64,000 nucleotides of DNA, taken from Isoetes taiwanensis. Lineage: Eukaryota > Streptophyta > Lycopodiopsida > Isoetales > Isoetaceae. Numbering within the stretch: position 1 is the first letter of the stretch; every line of letters starts with the position of its first letter. Shown here one piece after another: positions 1-9,890 of the stretch. The stretch is taken from the NCBI GenBank assembly GCA_021234155.1, contig JAJEKV010000051.1, positions 8,018,105 to 8,082,104 of the forward strand. The letters run 5' to 3'. The notes under the pieces are model-generated. The model was given only the letters and a program-made list of their open reading frames with translations, had not been told where the DNA came from and ran no database searches. The position numbers were made by a program, and so were the translations under genes.

Positions 1-2786
1 CATTGTACTTCGTTCAGTTACACGTATTGCACAGTGCTGGGTTTGGTCCTTTGCACTTGGGACTTGGTGATAAGATCTTGATTGAGCGAGCAAGGGCCCG
101 GCCAGATGGGTTTGGATCGGCACTCTCCGTTGTGGCGGTTAGAGTGACTTTTGCGATGTGAGACATTCCTTAAATTAGCGGTAGATTAAATTCTGATTTT
201 GTCGTGAGGCTTCCTAAGTCGCCGTAACCTCTGAGGCCAGTTTTTCAAAATTCCGGGACAAGGTTTAGATCAAAGTGTTTGCATTAGAGCGGTCAGGGCA
301 GCTTCGTTGGGCAGCCGTGGCACACTTAAATCAAACAAAGGCCTGGCGAGGGACCTTACTTGAGGCCACCTCATTAGAGGGGAGAGTCAGGACCCGAGGA
401 GGCCGAGAGCCAAAGTTTCAGAGGCTGACCTTTCTGGCCAGCTCCCGGTAGATGCAGCTAAAGACCACACTCTGGGATCTCGGTTCCCCTATCCCCAGAT
501 TTGAATCATGCGTTCAAGCCCTGTCTCCGATAAAGGTCCAAAAAACTCCAACATCGCGTCCCGTGAGAACTTATCAAGCATGCGGCGATCTACTTGTGCG
601 TAGTGTAGAAGCAAAGTGTTTTGTTGTTAGGACATTGCGGAGGCTCGAGATAAGCGATGCGACTTAAGCCACATCGTCAGGGAAGCGAAATTACCAGAGA
701 CAGCGAGTTACACGGTCGGTTTGCAAAGAAAAACATTCGTCCCTCACGTTCTGCGGTATTCGGCCGACCACCTCCTGAGCCAATTATTCACAGTGTGTTG
801 GACATGAGATAGTTTAGCCTTCCTACCTCGAGAAGGGGTGGTCTTTTGGCAAAACTTGGTCCCAATGGCGGTAAGGTCCATTGGCGAGGCCGAAATCACA
901 CGATTAGGAGAGGAAGTTGCCGTCCGCGTTGCCGGAGACGGGGGGAGGACTTTTGGGGCAAGCTGCTTCGGGTGGTTTTAGGGTCGTGCTTTCTGGCGTC
1001 AACACCCCCTCTACACGTCAAGAACGGAAAAAGGTCTAGTCGAATCGACAAGGGATAGACCCTCGAAAGCGTAAACCCTATGAGTTGCGAGGGTTCTAGG
1101 GGTTTGCGTTTTGGGTCTTGATTTTGGTCCTTTGCACTTGGGACTTGGCTGATAAGATGCGATTGAAGCAGCGAAGCAAAGAGGGGCGGAATGGAGTTTG
1201 GATCGTACTCCTCCGTTGTGGCGGTTAAGTAAAAGGGCAGCTTTTGCGTGTAGCAAGACATTCATAAATTCGTAATTAATGCATAATCGAATTAAATTCT
1301 GATTTTTTTGTCGGGGCTTCCTAAGTCATCGCCAACATCCTGAGGCCGGTTTTCAAAATTTCGGACAAGGTTTAGATCAAAGTGTTTGCATTAGAGCGGT
1401 CGGGGCAGCTGTTGTTGGGCAGCGGGCGGCACACTTGCCCAAGTCAAACAAGGCAGGACCTTGCAAGGCCACCTCATTAGAGAGAGTCAGGACCCGGAGG
1501 CGAGCCCAAAAGTTTCCGGCGGCCTTTCTGGCGGCGCTCCGGGGCGCCGTCGCGGCTAAAGACCACACTCGGGATCTCGGTTCCCTATCCATTGGTTGAA
1601 TCCTTGGTTCAAGGGCCTGTCTCGATAAGGTCAAAAAACTCCAACATCCGTCGTGAGAACTTATCAAACGCGAAGCGTCTGGCGGCCAGGTGTAGAAACC
1701 AAAGTGTTTTGTTGTTGGGACATTGCGGAGGCTCCGGGAATGGCGATTCGACTTAGCCACATCGTCAGGAGGCGAAATTACCCTAGAGACCAAGTTTGCG
1801 GTCGGTTTGCAAAGAAACACTTCGCCCTCGTTGCGGTATTACGGCCGACCACCTCCTAGGCCAATTGACTACAGTGTGTTGGACATGAGATAGTTTGGCT
1901 ACCTCGAGAAGGGGTGGTCTTTTGGCCATGAAACTTGGTCCCCGGGGGGCAATGTCGGCGTTCAGGAGTCCATTGGCGAGCGAATCGATTCGGGGAGGGG
2001 AAGTTGCCCGTCCGTCGCGGGCCCGGGGAGAGGACTTTTGGGGCAAAGCTGCCGGGGATGGTTTTAGGGTCCGTGCTCTGGCGTCAACACCCCCCTCTCA
2101 CGTCAAGACCGCGGCGCAAAGGTCCTAGTCGAATCGACAAGGATAGACCCTCCGGCGTAAACCCTATGAGTTGCGAGGTTCTAGCGGGGTTTGCGTTTTG
2201 GGTCTTCAGTTTTGGTCCTTTGCACTTGGGACTTGGCTGATAAGATCGGTTGAAGCGAAGCAAAGAGGCCCGGCGGAATGGAGTTTGGATCTGTACTCCT
2301 CCCGTTGTGGCGGTTAAGTAAAGGCGGCTTTTGCGGTAGCAAGACATTCATAAATTCGTAATTAATGCATAGTGCGGAATTAAATTCTGATTTTTGTCAG
2401 CAGGCTTCCTAAGTCATCGCCAACATCTGAGCCGGTTTTCAAAATTTCCGGACAAGGTTTAGATCAAAGTGTTTGCATTAGAGCGGTCAAGGGGCACCTG
2501 TTGTTGGGCAGCGTAGGGGCACACTTGCCTAAGAATCAAACAAGACCCAGGACCTTGCAAGGCCGTCTCATTAGAGGGGAGAGTCAGAACCCCAAGAGCG
2601 AGCCCCAAAAAGTTTCCAAGGGCGACCTTTCTGGCGGCGCTCCCCAGGGGGACCGTGCGCTAAAGACCACACTCCGGATCTCGGTTCCCCTATCAGACCA
2701 TTGAATCCTTACCGTTCAAAGGGCCCTGGATTCGATAAGGGCCAAAAAAATCAACATCGTCAGGAGAACTTATCAAACCGCCACCC
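1..2786. repeat. ~1.09 kb tandem repeat, about 2.5 copies
   Basis: Two anchor words recur in order. TTGCACTTGG starts at 51, 1132 and 2220, and AGGTTTAGATCAAAGTGTTT starts near 261, 1368 and 2455, giving a period of 1,081-1,107 bp. The last copy stops near 2,786, where GCCACCCGGG-CTCAAACAT is itself repeated twice. Copies agree well in A/T-rich stretches but differ by short G/C-rich insertions and deletions. The short ORFs are not conserved in frame between copies, so I see no gene. It could be a satellite or part of an intergenic spacer; I cannot tell which. Confidence 0.9.
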
Positions 2787-3295
2787 GGGGGCTCAAACAT
2801 GCCACCCGGGCTCAAACATTCGTAAGTAGTAGCAATAGAAGATTGGTTAAATCGAATGTGATTTTATTTGCATATATGGCTCGGGAATGTCCAAATTAGC
2901 ATAAGGACAAACTTTCATGACCATCGGATGAAAAAAAGGCGCAAAAAATTAAAAGTGTTAGGCGTCGCTATAACAAAATCGTCAGCGGACCGTCGCATCG
3001 ACGTTAAGCCGATCGATTTTTGAAATCATATATCGATTTTAATCGTATATCGATTTAAAATCGTATATCTGATTTCAAAACTCGTCGCATCTTTGACGTC
3101 GCGTGGCGTATCGTGACGCCGTGTATTTCTGATCCGCGGGCGTCTTTTAGGGACCATTCCTAGGCTTCCTTCTATCGACTATTTTGGGCGATGTTATTCT
3201 CGACCTTGAGCGACTTGCAAGCACTCTTTTTAAGGTTAGTAGATCATGGTTTTGGATTGAATGGTTTTGGATTGAATGATTTAGTGTAGATTTCA
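2787..3295. other. Gene-free AT-rich stretch with CGTCG-rich patch
   Basis: No coding signal is visible. Around 3,010-3,080 the word ATATCGATTT or TCGTATATCGATTT recurs three times. Around 2,960-3,125 there are several CGTCGC/GACGCC words, similar to the denser patch at 4,783-5,010. Confidence 0.6.
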
Positions 3296-3660
3296 AATTT
3301 TTTTTTTTTTCTATCTCTTTCCTTCTTTTTCTTCTTCTTGTTTACGCATTCTTCTTCTTTTCCTTCTTTCCTCATTTCTTTCTTGATTCTTCCCTTATTT
3401 CCTCTTCCATTCTTCCATTCTTCTATCTTCTTCCATTTCATTCTCTTATTTCTTCCATTCTTCTCTTTCTTCCCCTAATTTCTTTTTCTCCTCTTTCCCC
3501 TTCTCTTCTTTCTCCCACCCTTCTCTTCTTCTTTGATTCATTCATTTTTTTTCTTTCTTGTTTTACTATTTCTTCATTTTTTTTTTTTTTTTTTTTTGTT
3601 TCTTCTTCGATCTTTTTTTCTGTTGTTCTTATTCTTCTAACTCTTTGTTGCTTTCTATTT
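3296..3660. repeat. Polypyrimidine (T/C) low-complexity tract
   Basis: About 360 bp made almost only of T and C on the plus strand (TTCTTC, TTTCTTTC, long T runs). The lysine/glutamate-rich ORF on the other strand is an artefact of this composition. Confidence 0.9.
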
Positions 3661-3762
3661 CGATTTGGACTGTCGGGAGTCTTGTTACCTGCGATCCTTC
3701 TTTTGGTAAGTTGATCGCTTGCATTTTATTTTTATAATTTTAAGCGGGGTTAAAAAATTGAT

Positions 3763-4060
3763 GGGTGGCTTGTTCAAGAAACGCGAATTCGGCTCCACCT
3801 AGAGTGGGGAGGGCCATGTGCCGGGTTGAAGAATCCACTTCACTACGATCATATATGTTTCCTAGGTTAAGGGTGGCTTGTTCAAAGGACGGTAGGCTCC
3901 ACCTAGAGTGGAGAGGGGCCCGCGTGCGGGTTCAAGTCCTGACCACTTGTTATTTTTAGGTTTAAAATAAAATTGTAGTGGCTTGTTCAAGAACGCGGTA
4001 GGCTCCACTACAGTGGAGGCGACCGGTGTTAGGTCCAAAGTCGACTTTTCTTGTAATTCT
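3763..4060 (+). repeat. Three ~107 bp tRNA-like tandem repeats
   Basis: Units start near 3,763, 3,871 and 3,977 with GTGGCTTGTTCAAG. Each continues with GGCTCCAC-(C/T)A-(G)AGTGGAG, which folds into a short stem like an anticodon arm. Each then has a segment like the pol III B box; in the middle copy it is GCGGGTTCAAGTCC. The middle copy ends with GACCACTT, able to pair with its GTGG start. This is what I see; calling it tRNA-derived (a SINE head or dead tRNA cluster) is inference. The A box is weak, so these are unlikely to be working tRNA genes. Confidence 0.45.
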
Positions 4061-4709
4061 TAGGTAGGGTGGCCAAATCTAGCTTATAACCCTAAAGCGT
4101 ATGTTAGCCAACTCTGGCTTTTATCCGACTAATCCATTTTGGAAGGGGCTCATTTTCGATGATGGGAGGGCTGCTTGAAAAAGAAGGTACATGACCTAGT
4201 CATAGTCTTATTTTTATTCTTTTGTTTTGTGTTAATCTATCGATTTATAGAAAAGGCAAAAGTGATTGCAAAATTGAAGTCGAATGCCAAAAATTGGGGG
4301 CGATTGGTCAAAGGTCCCTAAACCACTTAATCATCCCATAAGGAAGATATCAAGGTATTTGTTATTTGTTGCCATTAGTTCAATTCGAAATAAGACATTT
4401 AACTTGTCATGTTGTATTCCTTGCAATCGGATCACTTTCGAGCGTGCAAAGGATTCCAAGAAAAACATCGCCTCACAGTTTGCCAAGGCAACTTCAAACA
4501 AAGAATTAGTCTCACTTGGGTTACGGCGGTAGAAATAGATTCGTAAGTGCTATAAACTCTTAGTTCACGTTAACTTTCAATGTCATTGTCTAATATTGGT
4601 CGTATTGTTATAGAATTGGCTATCGGGTTTTCCCCTAACGGGGAACACGTAAAGATAGCCACTACTAGCCTCTTGCCTCTTGTATATGATATTGTGGCGA
4701 CTATTAAAA
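4061..4709. other. Gene-free stretch
   Basis: AT-rich sequence without recognisable coding or repeat structure. The 82-codon ORF near 4,284 has no recognisable domain and I do not support it as a gene. Confidence 0.4.
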
Positions 4710-5010
4710 TTCTTTCCTTTTTTTTTTTTTTTAAAATTTTTTTTTAATTTTTTTTTAATTTTTTTATTTTTTTTTTTTTTTTCGTCCACCCGTCGCCCAG
4801 CGGCGTCCGTCACGTCTGCTTGACGTCGGCGGCGTCGAGTCCGCGTCGAGTCACGTCTGCAGCGGCGTCGGCGATGCCTCGGACGTCGCATCGCGACGCC
4901 GCGTCATATCGGCGATAATGCTAACGGCGTCGGTAAGGCGTCGTGCGGCTAGCCGTCGGGCGTCGCATAGGCGTCGCTTCGAGCGTCGCTATAAACGTCG
5001 CTAAATGACC
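4710..5010. repeat. Poly-T tract followed by CGTCG-rich low-complexity DNA
   Basis: 4,710-4,782 is almost pure T. From 4,783 the sequence becomes a run of imperfect GGCGTCG/ACGTCGC words, including the inverted pair CGTCGC-AT-CGCGACG near 4,885. The word GCGTCGCTATAA near 4,985 also occurs near 2,964, so the two patches may share an origin or bound one repeat. Confidence 0.7.
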
Positions 5011-5019
5011 CTTTTCTTG

Positions 5020-5860
5020 TTGTGAATCCTCGGTCCGACCATCAAATTGGGTTGGTTTGGTTTCACGCCCGGAACCGGCGTCCGTCCCTTAACCATTATT
5101 CTAATGGCCGCATAAACTTTGCCTTTGCGGTCGACACCATTCCTCATGAAAGAAGAAAAAAGGTTCACTTTGCGACTTGGAGAAACTCATGCATGTTATG
5201 CCTAAAGTTCGCCAAAGCATTTTGAACCTCATGCAAAGGCTCTTGAAGGCCGCCGCGTTGGCTAATGTTCATGCCACCACTAGAGGCTCAACAAAGACAA
5301 GAAGCACCTTCCCGTCTCAACCTCCGCGCTCTCGGACATATCAAATATAGGCTGCGAGAGGTTGACCTACTCAAAAGAGGTTCTTTGCTTTATTACCCAC
5401 GCCTCCGGCACACTTTGTGGATCCAGCCAGATCCTTTTTCTCATGTGCCTTTACGGAACTCCAAGAGGGGTGGCAAAAATCAAAATTCCTTTAAGTTTGG
5501 CAACAATTTTGAAACTACGTCACGCTCTCAAGGACCCGATTACCACTCCAGGCCGTTTTGGTTTGGGGCTTTGCTACCTCTACACCCACGGTCCATGCCA
5601 CGGTGGGCAATCAACAAGTCAACCATGTTCAAATTGGCGGTAAGCGCGGTTAATCTCATCGCGAATAAACTCGCCTTAAACAAATGGGCATCAAACAACT
5701 CTATCGTGCCCCATATGACATCAAATTGGCTAATGGCCATATCCGCGACCTCAAAGCGTCGCGCCTCTTCTTCACATCAACATTGGTGATCTCAGATTCC
5801 CCTTGGAATTTGGTGTTTGGAAGGCTGGAGAAGATCCGGTGATTATGAAATGTTGGTGTG
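5020..5860 (+). pseudogene. Ty3 gag/protease region, heavily broken
   Basis: Around 5,130-5,260 the reading ERRKKVHFAT...FAK resembles gag linker sequence. From about 5,640 to 5,850 the reading SANKLAL..., VPHMTSNWLMAIS and SHQHWxxLRFPLEFGVW looks like a retropepsin region that has lost its frame several times. No intact DTG/DSG active site can be read in one frame. The assignment rests mainly on position upstream of the clear reverse transcriptase. Confidence 0.4.
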
Positions 5861-6599
5861 GCCGGACTTTTCTCCGCTTGGGCCAAGAGTATCCATTCTT
5901 GGGCCCGCGGATCAATTAGTCATCGGATGGTCACCTCAATGCCACCATGGACTTGGAAGCAGGCAAAATCATTTCCGTTGACAATCTTTGAACCCCTCTC
6001 TCCGAACCATAGGAGATTCGAGGGCCCCGGAGAATATCTATCAAGATTCGGGCTCCACTGCCGGGGATGCGCCTCGTCATCCCTAGGAATATAATGGCGG
6101 GAGAAATGACTCTTGATCGGGACCCGGTTTGTGGCTGCCTTGCTTGACCCTTACCTAGCTCCTTGCAATGCATCCAGCGTGTTGATCACTTTTGGATGCT
6201 GAACCTCCTGCTGACTCAGCCAGATGTACCCGGTTGTCATGAAGCAACCTGCGCTGATGAAACTTCGGCAACCTCTCTTCTTCACCACAGTGAGTGCCCC
6301 GCCTCTGTCATGCTTCAACCTCACGCTCATATTGTCGGACCGCGGAAGTTATCCCACATATTGAGACTCACGAAGTTGAATTGTGGGCGTGGGCAGCAAT
6401 CGGCTTTGTCGCATTCTTTTGCAAATCTTAGAGCGCCCTATCGTAGCGGGGCGTCCGCGCTCTTCAAAAAGTTCAAACACATTTTTGCTGGAGCTCTGAG
6501 GGAGAGACCGGGGGAATCAACAAAACCTTGGGGGAACTCACCATTCCTACCAAATCGATGCGTCTGTTTATAGCGGCGATGCCGGCTCAACCCCAATTA

Positions 6600-7060
6600 C
6601 CGTGATCGCGTCAAGGCGAGAAATTGACAAACTCCTTCTTTGCGAGGTTTGATCTATGAGGTCAAACATTACGAATGGGTGAGCCCCATCGTCATTGCAC
6701 TCAAACACAATGGGAAGATCCGCGTTTGCGTGGACTACAGAAAACTCAATCGGGGGCTTCAGGGGCGTGATCATTTTCCACTTCCTTCCACCGACCCGAG
6801 GTTACGGAAGGGTTCTTTGGACATGAGATGTACTCCTTCATGGATGGTTTTACGGCTCAATCGGATCTCAATCAAAGAATCGATCAACTCAAGACTACTT
6901 TCACCACCCAGGTAAGTCACTTTTTTACCTACAAGGTGGTTCCTTTTGGATTATCAAACTCTCCATCCCGTTTCAGCGTATCATGCTCTCGATTTTTCAT
7001 GATTTTATGAAGGAAAATCCCTTCTTACCAAATTTTTCAAGATGACTTCTACGCCTCTGA
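6600..7060 (+). pseudogene. Ty3 reverse transcriptase remnant
   Basis: Two frames give RGLIYEVKHYEWVSPIVIAL, then KIRVCVDYRKLN and DHFPLPSTD, followed by MYSFMDGFTAQSDLNQ and QLKTTFTT, then VVPFGLSNSPSRF. These match the fingers and palm blocks of Ty3 reverse transcriptases. The catalytic YxDD block is not intact: after FGLSN the frame is lost near 7,010-7,060. Several short gaps and shifts make this a dead copy. Confidence 0.85.
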
Positions 7061-7229
7061 GTTCCATGGCTGACCATTTGGATAAGTGGAACTTCGTCTT
7101 TCAAGAAATGTGATGAGTCAGGCATTAGTCTCAATCGGAGAAATGCACCTTTTGCGTCGCCGGGTTACGTTAGGGCGCGTAGTCGACCAAAGCGGTATCA
7201 CCACGGATCTGCCAAAATCGAGTTGTGTG

Positions 7230-7905
7230 CTCAAGGCTCAAGCACCGGCCAATATCAAGGAGACCGCTCTTTCTTGGGTAAAGTCAATTATTACTCCACC
7301 TTCATTCACGGACTTGCGACCATTGCAGTCCATTCATAAACTCATGGGTGATGAATCCACACGGGCTTGGAATTCCCGGCGGAAGCTGCTTTCAACGGTT
7401 GAAGCTTTTACTTACTCGGGCCCGGTTCTTGTTCCTCCTCAATGGGACAAGCCCTTTCCGTCCATGTAGATGTCTCGGCGTTTGCTATTGGAGCTGTTCT
7501 TTCTCAAGAATATGATCGCTGCCCGACAAACCAAGCGAATCGCCCGGTAGGAAACTCAATTTTGGCGCGCAACTACTCTGCCCGCAGGCGTGAAGCCTTG
7601 GGTTTAATTTTACGTTGTCCAGCGCTTCCGTCACTATCTTTTGGGCGGTCGGATCAAATTCTTTGTTGACCACCAAGCACTTCTTTATTTGATCAACAAA
7701 TCCAGCCCGCGGGCGCATTGCTTTCGTTGGGTCCTCCTTCAAAAAATTTGCACCTTTTGAAATTGTTCACAAAGGCGGGCCAAATCTCATGTTGTCGGAT
7801 TATCTTTCGCATCCTGAGATGGTCCCTCCTTTGGAGTCTCGGGCGCTTTCACGGCGGCTCAACTTTTTAAGGTCGGCAAGCACCACATTGGTTCCATGAC
7901 TTTCA
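7230..7905 (+). pseudogene. Ty3 RNase H remnant
   Basis: Readings in shifting frames include PPQWDKPFP..HVDVSAFAIGAVLSQE and EREALG-like text (RREALGLIL), then a degraded FRHYLLGG-IKFFVDHQALLYLINK and LSDYLS. This is the usual tether/RNase H order after a Ty3 reverse transcriptase. At least four frame changes are needed to follow it. Confidence 0.75.
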
Positions 7906-8129
7906 GCGATATCTCCTCGCGGAGCTCTTCCGCGAGGGCCCCACGGCTCTCTCAAGCCAGCGACAATCGAGCGACATCAATTTCTCGGTGAGGTCGGTGA
8001 CTACACCTTGGTTCTTGAGGCCATCTTTACAAAGGGGGTAAGGATCACAGATCGCCCTTGGTGTGTTCTCCCTCATGAGGTCCCGGATATTGTTCGAAGC
8101 CCATGAAGGGCACCGGTGGTGGTCATTTT

Positions 8130-9180
8130 CATGGTGACACCCGCGACGCATAAAATCCTTCTTGCTGGTTATTTTTGGCCGCGCTCTTCAAAGGCGGCTC
8201 ATGCACCGCCCGCCCGCGTGTGATGCTTGCCCGGTGTGTGGGAAGGCCCACGGCCCGTGGCGCTCTTCCCTTGGCCGCGGTCGCCCGCCCGCCACTTCAC
8301 TTCAGCAAATGGGGGATGGATTTTGTGGGACCCATCGACCCTCTGCGGCGGCACACCCGTGTGCGCTACGTCAGTTCTCGCGACTACGCTACCAAATGGG
8401 CGGGAAGCTTGCGCACTTCCGGAACAACAACTGCGGCAAACACGACCAAGGTCATCTATCAACAAATCATCGCGATTTGGCTGCCCCCTGAGTGATCGGT
8501 GATCATGGTGTCCATTTTATCAATCGTACCATCAAGGGCGGCGGATTATCTCGATACATCATCACAAGAGCACACCTTACTATCCTCAAGGGAATGGTTT
8601 GGCGAAAGCACCAACAAAACTCGGTCACCATTCTCAAGAAAATTTGTGGCGCTTCTCGCTTGGCCCGGCAAACCAAGCTTCCCTCTTTGTTCTTTGGGCT
8701 TACAATACTTGTTTTTCAAAATAGCTACTGAGGTCACCTCCTTTCAAATTGGTTTATGGTCAAAAGCTCTCATGCGGTTTGAATACATCCTTCCAACTCT
8801 CCGTTTTCAAGCGGCTACCGCCCATAATCCCTTTCTTTGCACTCAAAGAAAGGGTTTATCAATTGGAAGCAGTTGGATGAACTTAGAAGGGATGCTTATA
8901 TTCGTGTTCTTCATGGACAACGGTTGCAAAAATCTTTACATGACAAACGTCTGAAGACAAAAACATTCAAAGAAGGAGATTTGGTTCTTCTTTATGATTC
9001 TCGGTACAAAAATTTTAGGGTAAGCTAAAGTTTTGATGGCTTGGCCCTTATCAATTGTTCAAGTGGTTCAACCGGTACGTTTTCCGGTGGTGAGTTAGAT
9101 GGAACTCCATTACCTACTTTGGTTAATGGCTTTCGCCTCAAAACATTTCATACCACGAGAAAGTGAAAATCAACCAGCGG
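8130..9180 (+). pseudogene. Ty3 integrase remnant
   Basis: Starts with the zinc-binding end (CDACPVCGKA in one frame), then the core: FSKWGMDFVGPIDPLRRHTR, DYATKWAG, IIAIWLPPE/GDHGVHFI and NKTRSPF in three frames. The C-terminal part is HDKRLKTKTFKEGDLVLLYDSRYKNFR at 8,938-9,025, followed by GPYQIV-like and NGFRLKTFHT text to 9,160. First Asp (MDFVG) and second Asp (GDHG) are visible; the Glu helix is frame-shifted. No chromodomain follows. Confidence 0.85.
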
Positions 9181-9269
9181 ATCTTTGTTCGGGGCCTTAA
9201 ACACAACAGATAGTGACTAAACCAGTGGCATATTTATATTATAGGTGGAATTTTTTTACAAAATGTGGG

Positions 9270-9890
9270 CACAGCCCAGCATGGAATAATTTAAGGGCTA
9301 AACTTAGCTATTTGGCGATTTTTTAGCACATTTTCAAAAAAATTTGGCTAAAGTAAATGGAAAAAATTGGGAAAAAAATAATAATTTTAGCTTAACTTTT
9401 TCCGGGACTGCACCAACCCTGGAGCTCTTTAGCCAAATGCTAGCAAGTAAGAGAGCGAAATTTTATATTGTTTAGCCAAACCATAGAAAGTTTTAGAATG
9501 AATTTCGGGCTAGTTTAGCTAACATCATTCTAGTTTATATGAAATATATGATTAGTAGTTTAGTTTCTAGCATTATGAATTAATTTGAGTCCTAGACTTC
9601 GCTAGTTAACATTATTTTAGAATGTTTTCACAAAGAAAATGACTAAAATAAGTGGAAACGATTGAAAAAGGGTATAGTAATTTGGCTTAATATTTTCTGT
9701 TTGCCACACTATAGAAATTTTTGGGATGATGTTTGGGTTAGTTTAGCTAAATGCTAGAAAGTATGAGAGGAAAAATGTATATAGTTTAGCTAAACCATAG
9801 AAAGTTTTGGGATTAATATCGAGCAAGTTTAGCTAAAGTCATTCTGGCTAATAAGAAATATGTGATTAGTAATTTATTCCCTGCAGCCCA
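9270..9890. repeat. ~314 bp tandem duplication, AT-rich, possibly LTR-derived
   Basis: AGCCAAATGCTAG at 9,431 and AGCTAAATGCTAG at 9,745 head two aligned segments. Each has TAGCYAAACCATAGAAAGTT, a GTTTAGCTAA word, and GAAATATRTGATTAGTAR. The region opens and closes with the word CAGCCCAGC (9,272 and 9,884). It lies just downstream of the Ty3 integrase, so it may be part of a 3' LTR. A TATA-like CCTATATAC follows near 9,913. Confidence 0.7.

Larger units (their letters stand above)
5020..9230 (+). mobile_element. Decayed Ty3/gypsy retrotransposon (internal region)
   Basis: Fragments read in order on the plus strand: possible gag, aspartic protease region, reverse transcriptase, RNase H and integrase. 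This is the Ty3/gypsy order (integrase last). RT wording such as CVDYRKLN, DHFPLP, YSFMDGF and QLKTTFTTQ resembles the non-chromodomain Athila/Tat lineage, and no chromodomain follows the integrase. The frame changes every few tens of codons. I found no matching LTR pair or primer site, so both ends are uncertain. Confidence 0.85.

Noticed and set aside
3244-3441. 65-codon Lys/Glu-rich minus-strand ORF
   Set aside because: Produced by the polypyrimidine tract.
4583-4891. 102-codon minus-strand ORF
   Set aside because: Reads through the poly-T and CGTCG low-complexity stretch, giving poly-Lys and Arg-rich text.
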